64,000 nucleotides of DNA from positions 1 through 64,000 of the forward strand of contig NZ_JBHEEH010000002.1 of the NCBI RefSeq assembly GCF_041929845.1, read 5' to 3'. Below the pieces are notes generated by a model. It was not told the origin of the DNA and did not search any database. It saw only the letters and a program-made list of their open reading frames with translations. The stretch is from Paenochrobactrum pullorum. GTDB taxonomy: Bacteria; Pseudomonadota; Alphaproteobacteria; Rhizobiales; Rhizobiaceae. This document shows positions 1 to 7,189 of this stretch, piece after piece. Within the stretch, counting starts at the first letter, position 1; every line of letters begins with the position of its first letter. Position numbers and translations under genes: made by a program.

Positions 1-817
1 CTCTGCTCGGTTCCTGGTGTGAGCGAAAGCGGCTATTTTGCTCAGGCAGTGGCCGCCCGGCCAGCCCTCGATAAACAGGGATATGATCTTATTGGCGCAC
101 ATCCGCACACAGTTCACGACATCCAATGAAACTTATGGTTGCCCGCGCATGCATGTTGAACTCAATGAAGCCGGCCTTGATGTTGGCCGCCATCGTATTG
201 CAAGATTGATGAGGGATAACGGACTGAAAGCATTGCAAAAACGGCGATATAAGAAAACCACAGATAGTAATCATGGTGGTCTGGTGGCTCCCAATCTACT
301 TGATCAGGACTTTGCCTGTGACGGTCCAGATCAGAAATGGGGTGTTGATATCAGCTATATATGGACAGCGGAAGGCTGGCTCTATTTGGCAATCGTGCTG
401 GACTTATTCTCCAGACGTATTGTTGGATGGGCGAGGAGTGACAGGCTCAAAAAAGATCTGGCGTTGACGGCTTTAAGCAGGGCAATTGCTCTTCGCAGAC
501 CACCTCCTGGCTTGATCCATCATTCGGATCGCGGCAGTCAATATTGCTCACATGACTATCAAACGTTATTGGGTAAGTACCACATCCTCATATCAATGAG
601 CGGTAAAGGTAATTGTTATGACAATGCCATGGTGGAAAGCGTGTTTAAAACCATCAAATCAGAGATGGTATGGCGTACAGTCTTTCAAACACGCATCAGC
701 GCTGAAAAAGAACTTGGCCGATACATCGATGGCTTTTATAATCCAATACGGCAGCACTCTTTATTGGGATATAAATCGCCAATAGGATTTGAAGCCATCA
801 CGGCCTGCACAGAGTGA
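1..817 (+). pseudogene. IS3-family OrfB transposase, frameshifted near its start
   Basis: DDE transposase with an rve integrase core. The triad is visible as Asp in KWGVDISYIWT, Asp in IHHSDRGSQY and Glu in ESVFKTIKSEM. The N-terminal HTH_21-like part (TYGCPRMHVEL) is present. The conserved lead-in LCSVPGVSESGYF is read in frame 1 from base 1, while the rest (LRQWPPGQPS onward) is in frame 2 from about base 38. The usual family text GYYAWL.RPPS is therefore split by a frame change around bases 34-40. The open part could still start at ATG 38 as a 259-residue protein, but it would lack the N-terminus of OrfB. I read it as an inactivated copy. Confidence 0.75.
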
Positions 818-847
818 AACTCTCTCAACTAATTCGGGCCAAGATCA
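1..847 (+). mobile_element. IS3-family insertion sequence, right part
   Basis: The window opens inside an IS3-type element. It carries the OrfB integrase-like transposase and runs out just past its stop. The bases ending at 847 (GGCCAAGATCA) read on the other strand as TGATCTTGGCC, which begins TGA as many IS3-family terminal repeats do, so I place the right end there. The left end lies outside the window, so neither the paired repeat nor a target duplication can be checked. Confidence 0.7.
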
Positions 848-1068
848 CTTTGTGAATACTGGCAATCTCTAATGTTAAATATCGACCATTCTTTACGTAA
901 ACAGGCTCGTCAAACAAACGATCGCTCACCTTAACCTCCTTTAAAAGAACGAAATATGTTGGAATGACGTGTTTGATTTAGTGCTGAAAAAACCCAATTC
1001 AAGGCAGTTTTTTTAAAAAGAAGGAACTTCTTACGGGTGCAGCGGTTCATCTTTGAGGAGGTGCCCTT

Positions 1069-1200
1069 ATGAGCAGTTTTGAATTTGAATCCGTTTACAA
1101 TGGTTCTGTCGTTCTAATCACAATTGGCGTTGTATTGATTGTATTTTTTGCATGGCAGTGGCGCCGCCGTTACCGGTCTCGAAAACAGCGGCCCAAATAG
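1069..1200 (+). CDS. small single-span membrane protein (43 aa)
   Basis: A short reading frame with a strong Shine-Dalgarno (GAGGAG at 1055-1060). It encodes an acidic N-terminus, one hydrophobic segment at about residues 13-30 (VVLITIGVVLIVFFAWQW) and a very basic tail (RRRYRSRKQRPK). This is the layout of a small inner-membrane protein with the tail in the cytoplasm. I do not recognise a family. It sits between the IS end and the phage lysis genes, so it could belong to either the host or the prophage. Confidence 0.55.
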   Translation: MSSFEFESVYNGSVVLITIGVVLIVFFAWQWRRRYRSRKQRPK

Positions 1201-1269
1201 GTTCCTGACTTATCCCCGTCACGGTATGGCGTGGTAAAATCATAGAGTTGGAATCTCACTAAAAAATAT

Positions 1270-1292
1270 GCCTCGCTTTAGCGGGGCTTTTT
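1270..1292 (+). terminator. intrinsic terminator
   Basis: GCCTCGC, loop TTTA, GCGGGGC, then TTTTTATT. The stem is 7 bp with one G-T pair. It closes the unit of the small membrane protein and lies 20 bases before the endolysin start, separating the two. Confidence 0.75.
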
Positions 1293-1311
1293 ATTACCGA
1301 AAGGAAATGAC

Positions 1312-1968
1312 ATGACACGACGCATTAACGCGGCGGGGCTTTCGCACATCCAAAAATGGGAAGGTAAACGCCTGACAGCCTATCAGGATGTGGCTGGTAT
1401 CTGGACGATTGGCTACGGCCACACATCTGCCGCCGGTGCACCCAAGGTGGTGGCAGGCATGAAGATCAATGATCAGGAAGCTGATCGTATTCTGCGTGCT
1501 GATCTGGCGAAGTTTGAAAAGCGTGTATCTGATCTGGTTAAAGTGCCGCTGAACGATAACCAATATGCTGCACTTGTTTCGTTCGACTTCAACACCGGTG
1601 CACTTCACAAATCCACATTGCTCAAAAAACTGAACACCGGTGATTACAGTGCTGTGCCAGCAGAACTGATGAAATGGGTCAATGCAGGTGGTAAACGGGT
1701 GCAGGGGCTGGTTAACCGTCGCGCAGCAGAGGCTGGGCTTTGGGTTAAGGGTGATTTCGTTTCCTCAAACTACGTTTCCCCTGAGCAGAAGAAAGACACT
1801 TTGCTTAAACCTGAATTGATTGCCTCAGCTGGTGGTTTGCTTTCAGGGCTTGGCGGTATGGCCGCAGGATCGTCACCAATTCAGTGGGCGCTGGCCATTA
1901 TCATGGTTGGGGCTTTTGGTATCGGTGTTTATTTCCTGATTAAACGCATGCAGGAACAATCTGCATGA
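1312..1968 (+). CDS. phage endolysin, GH24 lysozyme with a C-terminal membrane segment
   Basis: Muramidase that cuts the glycan strands of peptidoglycan during phage lysis. The T4-lysozyme-like triad is clear: Glu17 (KWEG), Asp26 (AYQD) and Thr32 (GIWTIGYGHT), the family E-8-D-5-T spacing. The catalytic domain covers about residues 8-150. After it come a Gly-rich linker and one membrane segment (about 191-210, ALAIIMVGAFGIGVYFLIKR). The start follows GAAAGGA by a normal distance. The next gene overlaps it by 4 bases (ATGA). Most single-gene endolysins lack a C-terminal span, so this one may stay anchored in the inner membrane or help make the lesion. Confidence 0.9.
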   Translation: MTRRINAAGLSHIQKWEGKRLTAYQDVAGIWTIGYGHTSAAGAPKVVAGMKINDQEADRILRADLAKFEKRVSDLVKVPLNDNQYAALVSFDFNTGALHKSTLLKKLNTGDYSAVPAELMKWVNAGGKRVQGLVNRRAAEAGLWVKGDFVSSNYVSPEQKKDTLLKPELIASAGGLLSGLGGMAAGSSPIQWALAIIMVGAFGIGVYFLIKRMQEQSA

Positions 1969-2225
1969 GGTTCACACTTCAACACATCACCGGCGCGATT
2001 ATAGGAGGGGCAGTTTCAGGCCTCTTTTTTTATGCGCTTGGGGTTCATGACGGCAAACAGCAGGCAGTGCTTAAAGCTGCCGAGGCAATTAATCAGGCAA
2101 TCCAGAATAGGGCAGGTATCAATGAAACAATCAACAATATGGATGCTGTGCGTCTCTGTGTTGAGCTTGGCGGGGTGCGCGACCAGTGCGAGCAATTGCG
2201 CGGGTTGGCAGAAGATCAGCCTTAA
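1965..2225 (+). CDS. Rz-like inner-membrane spanin subunit
   Basis: An 86-residue protein with one N-terminal membrane span (about residues 7-28, HITGAIIGGAVSGLFFYALG) and a soluble, helix-rich C-terminus with two cysteines (RLCVELGG, DQCEQL). It overlaps the endolysin by ATGA. A second gene encoding a short lipoprotein starts inside it in the +1 frame. This nested layout after an endolysin is the hallmark of Rz/Rz1 spanins, which fuse inner and outer membranes at the last step of lysis. The call rests on layout and topology, since sequence in this family is poorly conserved. The periplasmic part is shorter than in lambda Rz. Confidence 0.7.
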   Translation: MRFTLQHITGAIIGGAVSGLFFYALGVHDGKQQAVLKAAEAINQAIQNRAGINETINNMDAVRLCVELGGVRDQCEQLRGLAEDQP

Positions 2226-2322
2226 GCCTGAAACGGCTGTTTATGTAGCGCAGAATGATTCTCATGCTGGCAAATCAATTGCCGGTCACAATGCATATGG
2301 AAATAAAGCGGGATGTTGGTGA
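2122..2322 (+). CDS. Rz1-like outer-membrane spanin lipoprotein, nested in Rz
   Basis: A 66-residue lipoprotein. It has a short signal peptide MKQSTIWMLCVSVLSLAGC with lipobox LAGC and the lipidated Cys at residue 19, followed by a small mature part with SNCAGW and the ending IAGHNAYGNKAGCW. It starts within the Rz-like gene in the +1 frame and runs 97 bases beyond the end of that gene. The HN..G...CW ending resembles small phage lipoproteins seen in rhizobial prophages, from memory only. Its stop shares a base with the start of the next gene (TGATG). The longer frame opening at 2032 has no signal sequence at its start, so 2122 is preferred. Confidence 0.7.
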   Translation: MKQSTIWMLCVSVLSLAGCATSASNCAGWQKISLKPETAVYVAQNDSHAGKSIAGHNAYGNKAGCW

Positions 2323-2615
2323 TGGTGCCAAACGATAATGATTTCGATCTGCGTTCTCGTGTCGTCGGGAACGAGCATCAGATAACTGCCATGGCTTTAC
2401 GCGTAACGTCTCTTGAGCAATGGCAGCGACAAGCTGAATTGGCAGATGCCCGTAAGGACGAGCAATGGAAGCGCATGGACAACCGGTTCAATGATTTGGA
2501 AAAGAAAATATCAGGGGTAAGTGAAACATTAGCAAAGGTTGTCTGGCTGATTATTAGTGCTTTAATTCTGGGTGTAATCAGTTTCATTATTAAAGGCGGA
2601 TTTAACACGCTTTGA
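2322..2615 (+). CDS. XhlA/holin-like coiled-coil membrane protein
   Basis: A protein of 97 residues from ATG 2322 (100 from 2313). It has a charged helical N-terminal part with heptad-like spacing (ALRVTSLEQWQRQAELADAR, then KRMDNRFNDLEKKISGVSET), then one membrane span at the C-terminus (VVWLIISALILGVISFIIKG). Haemolysin XhlA and several phage holin accessory proteins share this plan. Start 2322 is chosen because it overlaps the Rz1 stop as TGATG, which suggests coupled translation. Placed last in the lysis cassette, it probably takes part in membrane permeabilisation. Confidence 0.6.
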   Translation: MVPNDNDFDLRSRVVGNEHQITAMALRVTSLEQWQRQAELADARKDEQWKRMDNRFNDLEKKISGVSETLAKVVWLIISALILGVISFIIKGGFNTL

Positions 2616-2807
2616 TATAGTTTTTCTCAACACTTCGACAGGTTGTAGTGCAAGACGAGCTGCTTTGAGGCGGGCTGTTTTCGCGGCTCTCAATTTAAGC
2701 TCTTCATCAATTTCATTTTCGACACGAGTTTGAATTGGGTTATGTGATTGCGTTTTTTGAAATGCAATTTCTGCAGTTTCGCGAAGGGCGCTAAATGTAT
2801 TTTTCAT
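2562..2807 (-). CDS. hypothetical small basic protein (81 aa)
   Basis: A helical, charged protein with a Lys/Arg/Ala-rich central part (KLRAAKTARLKAARLALQPV) and no membrane span or signal peptide. Its 3' end overlaps the 3' end of the XhlA-like gene by 54 bases, tail to tail. Small rhizobial proteins with a similar KTARLRALR stretch are common, so I lean to a real gene. No function can be given. Upstream Shine-Dalgarno is weak (GGA). Confidence 0.45.
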   Translation of the reverse strand: MKNTFSALRETAEIAFQKTQSHNPIQTRVENEIDEELKLRAAKTARLKAARLALQPVEVLRKTISKRVKSAFNNETDYTQN

Positions 2808-2830
2808 GAATTATCCATATGTAATTGGAA

Positions 2831-2861
2831 ATAAAAAAGGCCAGACAATTTGTCTGACCTC
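2831..2861 (-). terminator. intrinsic terminator of cspA
   Basis: Read on the minus strand: GGTCAGACAA, short loop, TTGTCTGGCC, then TTTTTTATT. A near-perfect 10-bp stem followed by a T-run, about 60 bases after the cspA stop. Confidence 0.8.
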
Positions 2862-2922
2862 AGTTGGTATTATTCTCTCATTAGTGCCAGTACATCCGTG
2901 GTCAAGAATGAGTAATACCGAA

Positions 2923-3132
2923 TTATGCTGCTTGCAGATTGCAAGCTGACATTTTGCCTGACTTGTTGTCACGCTCTGTGTCGTATCCGATTTTCTGGCC
3001 TTCATTCAGTTGGGACATGTTCGCACGCTCAACTGCAGAAATATGTACAAACACATCATTGCCGCCATTATCAGGTTGAATGAAGCCGAAGCCTTTAATT
3101 GAATTAAACCATTTAACTGTGCCAGTGGTCAT
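2923..3132 (-). CDS. cspA: cold-shock protein, CspA family
   Basis: A 69-residue single cold-shock domain that binds single-stranded RNA or DNA and melts RNA structure. Both RNP motifs are present: KGFGFIQP (RNP1) and DVFVHIS (RNP2), after the opening GTVKWFN. Length matches the family. The Shine-Dalgarno GAGAGGG lies just upstream. The region 3133-3300 is AT-rich and could be the long leader typical of cold-shock mRNAs. It sits inside the prophage remnant, so it may be phage cargo or host DNA. A second cold-shock gene begins at the far end of the window. Confidence 0.93.
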   Translation of the reverse strand: MTTGTVKWFNSIKGFGFIQPDNGGNDVFVHISAVERANMSQLNEGQKIGYDTERDNKSGKMSACNLQAA

Positions 3133-3487
3133 AATGAACCCTCTCTTAGCAATAAATAGGATGCTCCCAGCTCAATATGAACTGTGAGTGCGATAGCGAT
3201 TTTTTGAAAGGGAAGGTTCGTTAAAGGCGCTAATGATGCGCAAGAAGCAAAGCTAAACAAGCAAATATCGATATCTATAATGTAGGCTCTATAATTATAA
3301 AGTCAACCCATGGTTTGGCTTTAAATAAAATCTCTACCCTTGCTTGTTATTGCTCTCTTTATCACCTTCATCTTTTTGCTCGTTGCAAAACCACTCAATT
3401 TAATGAGCCACGCCATTGCCATACGCATGTGCCCGTGGCATCCGCGCCCTTTGCATCGCGCGCGCTTTTCTATTTCATCCAAATAGA

Positions 3488-4190
3488 GTTGTCTTAATCT
3501 GCTTTTGCGCAGATCTGTTCGTGGGTGGTGTAGGTGAGGCGGTTGCGCTTGGCGCAAATTAGGCACTTCAGCTAAAGGCACATCTTCAGGCGGATGGTGA
3601 TTATTATCGGAAATTATCATAAGCGACCCATTTCGCAGCATGTTTACGCGCTTCACAAGTGTGTGTCCGTTATAAACAACAATATAAATGGCGCTGTCAT
3701 ATACGCTCGTAATAGATGTATCCACCAACAAGACATCACCATCCCTGATCGTTGGCTCCATAGAGTCGCCTTTTGCGATGAGTACGCGAGCGTAGCGAGG
3801 ATTTATATTTATGCCTCTAAGCCAACTCTCCTTAAAGGAAAGTAAATCAATAGTTTACTCAGAATATGGGAGCGAGCCGCTTCCAGCAGAAGCTTGAATG
3901 TCAAGCTGCGGAACAAGTGTAAATTGATCACTAATATTCGAATTGATGAGAACATCCGAAGCTCCTACTCCATCATATTTTTTGGGCCCTCAACCTGAAA
4001 CTAGTCATTCAATACTGACTTGAGCGACATTTGCAATAATCAGTATTTTATCACCGCTAGGAATCTTGCCGTTGAAGTAACCGCGCATAGTCGCTTCCGG
4101 CATCTCGCATCTTTTTGCAAATGAGTTGACAGATTCGTCACCAACCGCCTCGCGCATTCTCGCTATAAAAGCCTTTGTATATTCAAAACA
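3488..4190 (-). pseudogene. prophage cI-type repressor (HTH + S24/LexA-like), with nonsense mutations
   Basis: One reading frame carries a complete repressor text broken by three stops: TGA at 4005-4007, TGA at 3990-3992 and TAA at 3855-3857. N-terminal HTH: FIARMREAVGDESVNSFAKR, then PEATMRGYFNGKIPSGDK. Next is a likely autocleavage Ala-Gly in DIQASAGSGS, and then the S24 protease with Ser in AKGDSMEPTIRDGD and Lys in GHTLVKRV. The first TGA falls where the family has Trp (VSIE-W-LVSG). No start codon precedes the HTH and an in-frame stop lies at 4200-4202. Past VPLAEVPNLR the frame runs on into unrelated text to 3321, so the C-terminus is altered too. The part from 3761 could still be translated as an isolated protease domain, but its Ser lies just before that ATG. 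Confidence 0.85.
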
Positions 4191-4202
4191 GATGAACGAT
4201 CA

Positions 4203-4466
4203 GGTGACAACGATATCACATCGGAGAGGACAGGCATCTTTGCCGAGGCATTCGCTGAAATTCGACGCAGCGGTGAGAATGCCAGAGCAGAAGCAAAAGC
4301 GAACGCGCATCTTATTGCCGTAGCACCGGATCTGCTCGAAGCCGTCTACGCCGCCTTGCCATTCGTCGAGGATGCACTCAACTACACGGCATACAAAAAG
4401 GGGGCCGTCGCCAAACACCTCAAGCAAATGCGCGATGCTATATCGAAGGCGGAGGGCAGCCAATGA
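4203..4466 (+). pseudogene. phage early gene, N-terminus missing
   Basis: An open frame ending TGA 4464-4466 encodes about 87 residues with normal protein character, including ENARAEAKANAHLIAVAPDL, LLEAVYAALPFVEDAL and KHLKQMRDAISKAEGSQ. Small phage proteins with a LIA.APDLLEA motif are common in prophage early regions. No ATG, GTG or TTG start is found in this frame upstream. The nearest ATG with suitable text (4192, MNDQ) is in another frame. It abuts the headless repressor, which reads the other way, so both lost their 5' ends at about 4190. The stop overlaps the next start (ATGA), and codons here are richer in G/C than in neighbours. Confidence 0.6.
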
Positions 4467-4921
4467 ACGACCGGCAGCGCGTGAAAGCCAGCATTATAAC
4501 GGCCCTCATTTATGGCATCACCAAGAACATGGGCCACTTCCAAGAAATCGATCAGGAAAAGGCCGATCACAATTTTATTGTGACGGCCAGCCGGTCGGCA
4601 CTCTTAGAGCCGCAAGACGATCTCGACCCGAAGCGGGCCGCACAGATACGCCGCCGCCTTGATCGTCTTTACAAAAAACTGACGCCAGTTTTCGCAGACC
4701 AGCATAACGGCAAGTGCATGATGACCGTTTATTATTTGCTGGAAAACCTACTCGTCGAAGAACGCCTGTCGGTGAGTGCCGACACAACATTCGGGCAGTC
4801 GCTTGAAAAGTTCCTTGAACCGATCCAGCGCCTATTCAACATTCAAAAGCTAGATGCATCCGCCCAAAAGCAAGCCCGCCAGATCAGAGAGATGATGAGG
4901 CGTGAGGGATATTTCATTTGA
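4463..4921 (+). CDS. hypothetical phage early protein (152 aa)
   Basis: A soluble helical protein with no signal peptide or recognised domain. Visible features are a basic segment KRAAQIRRRLDRLYKKL and a C-terminal helix QKQARQIREMMRREGYFI. It overlaps the preceding truncated gene by ATGA and is followed by ssb and an excisionase-like gene on the same strand, which places it in a prophage early or replication module. Function unknown. It looks intact. Confidence 0.65.
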   Translation: MNDRQRVKASIITALIYGITKNMGHFQEIDQEKADHNFIVTASRSALLEPQDDLDPKRAAQIRRRLDRLYKKLTPVFADQHNGKCMMTVYYLLENLLVEERLSVSADTTFGQSLEKFLEPIQRLFNIQKLDASAQKQARQIREMMRREGYFI

Positions 4922-4969
4922 CCGGTGCAGTAGCGCCAAAGATAAAAATTATACGATAGGAATATGAAC

Positions 4970-5424
4970 ATGCTGGAAGTGTAAACAAAGTTATTTTGGT
5001 TGGTTATTTGGGCGCAGATCCTGAAATCCGCTGGTCAAACGGCGGCGATCCAATCGTCAATATGCGGATTGCCACATCGGAAAGCTGGCGTGACCGCCAG
5101 TCCGGTGAGCGACGCGAAAAGAGGGAATGGCACATAGTGGTGATCTTCAACGAGCATCTTGCCAAAGTTGCCGAGCAATACATCAAAAAAGGCACACAGG
5201 TCTATCTGGAAGGCGCGTTGCAAACTCGGAAGTGGAAAGACCGCGACGGCAACGACCAGTACTCAACCGAGATCGTTTTGCAGATGATCGGCGAACGCGG
5301 ATCAAATGACGATGCAGAACGTGGGCGTGCGGAGCAACGAAGCAACCAGCAGTCCAGACAATCATATGGTGACCAATCTGGTGGCTCTAGCAGCCGCGAT
5401 CTTGACGATGAAATCCCATTCTAG
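4970..5424 (+). pseudogene. ssb: single-stranded DNA-binding protein with a damaged start
   Basis: SSB coats single-stranded DNA in replication, repair and recombination. The OB fold is evident (VNKVILVGYLGADPEIRW, then REWHIVVIFNEHLA, then YLEGALQTRKWKDRDG), as is the acidic tip DDEIPF. The family start MAGSVNKV should read ATG GCT GGA AGT; here it is ATG CTG GAA GTG TAA (ATG at 4970), consistent with loss of one G. In the SSB frame there is no ATG after the upstream TAG; translation could begin only at TTG 4996, giving 142 residues without the first strand. This is an extra, prophage-borne ssb, so its loss need not harm the host. Confidence 0.8.
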
Positions 5425-5442
5425 ATGCGGAGGGCGAATAAG

Positions 5443-5676
5443 GTGGAAGTGAACAATAATGGAAAAAGGTTGCAGCACTTATTGACCTCGTCGGAGGCGG
5501 CAGAGTTTTTAAGAGTAAAACCAAACATCCTGGCTGAGTATCGGATGACTGGAGAAGGCCCGATTTACATTAAACAATCGGCAAGGCGAATTCTATATCG
5601 CCGCGATGATTTAGAAACGTGGCTGAATAAGCGTACATTTCAGTCAACAGCAGCCGCAACGGTGAGCGGTATTTAA
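5443..5676 (+). CDS. excisionase/AlpA-like helix-turn-helix protein
   Basis: A small DNA-binding protein with a MerR/Xis-type winged helix (LTSSEAAEFLRVKPNILAEY, then GPIYIKQSARRILYRRDDLE, then TWL). This fold serves as phage excisionase or AlpA regulator, directing an integrase to excise. The frame opens at ATG 5425, right after the ssb stop, but GGAGGG at 5429-5434 is well placed for GTG 5443 (77 residues), which I prefer. It is the last prophage gene before the tRNA-Lys, the usual place for recombination genes, yet no integrase is present. Confidence 0.7.
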   Translation: MEVNNNGKRLQHLLTSSEAAEFLRVKPNILAEYRMTGEGPIYIKQSARRILYRRDDLETWLNKRTFQSTAAATVSGI

Positions 5677-5700
5677 GCTGAAAACCGAACTATAAAGCAC

Positions 5701-5737
5701 AAAGCCCCCGCGTGATTATCGCTTCGGGGGCTTTTTA
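5701..5737 (+). terminator. intrinsic terminator
   Basis: AAAGCCCCCG, 14-base loop, CGGGGGCTTT followed by more T. It ends the ssb/excisionase unit and marks the right side of the phage-derived genes. Confidence 0.85.
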
Positions 5738-5769
5738 TTTGGAAAAGTGATCGCAGCCTGTGGTTTAAA

Positions 5770-5791
5770 AGTGGCTTACTAGTGGCTTACT
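5770..5791. repeat. tandem 11-bp direct repeat
   Basis: AGTGGCTTACT occurs twice back to back (5770-5780 and 5781-5791), 80 bases from the 3' end of the tRNA-Lys gene. The position between excisionase gene and tRNA suggests arm-type recombinase or Xis binding sites, but two copies alone prove nothing. Confidence 0.5.
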
Positions 5792-5871
5792 GATTTCAGA
5801 AGACCAAAAAATGGCGATAGTCTGCCATATTGTTTTTATTGCTTATGTATTTGATTTCTTTGGTGAAGTTT

Positions 5872-5947
<76 letters not shown>

Positions 5948-6445
5948 ACTCATGAGGCGATCACCTCAAGAAGTGATCGGTTCTATAAACAGATGTTTTA
6001 AGCCTGTCTACCCTATGTGTTTGTTTTTTTGATTTTTATGATCATTTTTTACGTTTTTACGCAATTTCCCTTTCCATAGGTTGTAAACAAGAGAAAACGG
6101 CATGGCATAGAGGTCGTGTTAATGTAATTTTGATAGGCTCGTAATGATTTTCAAAGCGGAATCAACGCGAATTGACCAGACTAAATTTAAACTTTTTAAA
6201 GTTTATTTTTTCAACTGGTTGTAAGGTTTTGTGCAGAGTGCCATATAAAACTGTCTGCTATTAATTTTAGACGTGATTTGCATATAAATTGCATAGGCTT
6301 TTAAATCCCAGTGCTTATATATAGCGAATAATGAACGATTCTCGGCCCGAACAACGGGTTGTTTTATGTGATTGTCAGGTGAACGTGATATTTGTCTGGT
6401 AATGCACTCAAAGCACCAGTTTGGGCTGTATGTATTGAGGGCTTA
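5948..6445. other. AT-rich intergenic stretch
   Basis: About 500 bases between tRNA-Lys and the DedA gene, rich in A/T runs. I see no convincing gene, RNA fold or repeat here. It must contain the promoters of both flanking genes, but I cannot assign them. Confidence 0.5.
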
Positions 6446-7108
6446 ATGGAAAGCATTATTGGCGATCTGGGAAATTTTATCTCTGCGCACAAAGAATGGG
6501 CGGGGCCTATCGTCGGGATTATTGCATTTGGTGAATCGCTGGCCATTATTGGTATGTTTTTTCCCGCAACAGCAATCATGCTGTTGATTGGAGGTTTGAT
6601 CGGCACCGGCGTAATTGATCCGATCCCTGTTATTATCGGTGCGATTATCGGCGCTGTTTTGGGCGATATAATTTCTTATTTTCTCGGCTGGTGGGTCGGG
6701 CGCAGCATTATCCATAAATGGCCGCTGAACAAACATCGAAGCGGTGTCGCGCGTGCGCGTTTGCTATTTCGCCGTTATGGTTTCTGGGCCGTATTCTTAG
6801 GTCGTTTTTTCGGCCCTGTGCGCTGTACTGTACCGTTGGTCGCAGGTATTATGTCGATGGATCAAAAACGCTTCCAGACGGCTAATATTCTGTCGGCCGT
6901 TGTCTGGGCGCCGGCGATGTTCTTGCCCGGTTGGCTTGCTGCACGCAGTGCAGGGATTTTGTCCCATATGAACGGTAATTCGATGGTCTTGATGACTGTA
7001 GTGATTACCGTTGTGACGACGGTATTTTCTATTTTTGCAGTGAAATATTTTAAAAATCAGCCACGACGTGTACGCAAACGCGGCATTCAAAAGACCATTT
7101 CTGAATAA
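6446..7108 (+). CDS. DedA family membrane protein
   Basis: A 220-residue multi-span inner-membrane protein of the DedA/SNARE-associated (VTT) family. Members act in lipid (undecaprenyl phosphate or phospholipid) flipping and membrane homeostasis. Family marks: FGESLAIIGMFFPATAIMLL near the N-terminus, GDIISYFLGWWVGR, and GRFFGPVRCTVPLVAGIMSM with the conserved Arg/Pro, then two more C-terminal spans. The frame is open from a TTG at 6392, but TGAGG at 6436-6440 serves ATG 6446. The cytoplasmic tail is basic (KNQPRRVRKRG). It stands alone between two long intergenic regions. Confidence 0.88.
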   Translation: MESIIGDLGNFISAHKEWAGPIVGIIAFGESLAIIGMFFPATAIMLLIGGLIGTGVIDPIPVIIGAIIGAVLGDIISYFLGWWVGRSIIHKWPLNKHRSGVARARLLFRRYGFWAVFLGRFFGPVRCTVPLVAGIMSMDQKRFQTANILSAVVWAPAMFLPGWLAARSAGILSHMNGNSMVLMTVVITVVTTVFSIFAVKYFKNQPRRVRKRGIQKTISE

Positions 7109-7169
7109 GTTACAGGCTTTTTTTATCGTCGGGTCTTGATTGTAAAGGCTCCACTATACATAATATCAA

Positions 7170-7189
7170 CTCCGGCAATCGTGCCGGAG
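7170..7189. other. perfect 8-bp hairpin
   Basis: CTCCGGCA, loop ATCG, TGCCGGAG. It lies about 60 bases after the DedA stop. There is no T-run, so it is not a standard intrinsic terminator, but it may stabilise the mRNA end. Confidence 0.5.

Noticed and set aside
3490..4200. TGA read as tryptophan in the repressor region
   Set aside because: One TGA falls at a Trp position, but a TAA also interrupts the frame and many intact genes in the window end in TGA and use TGG for Trp. Decay is simpler than recoding.
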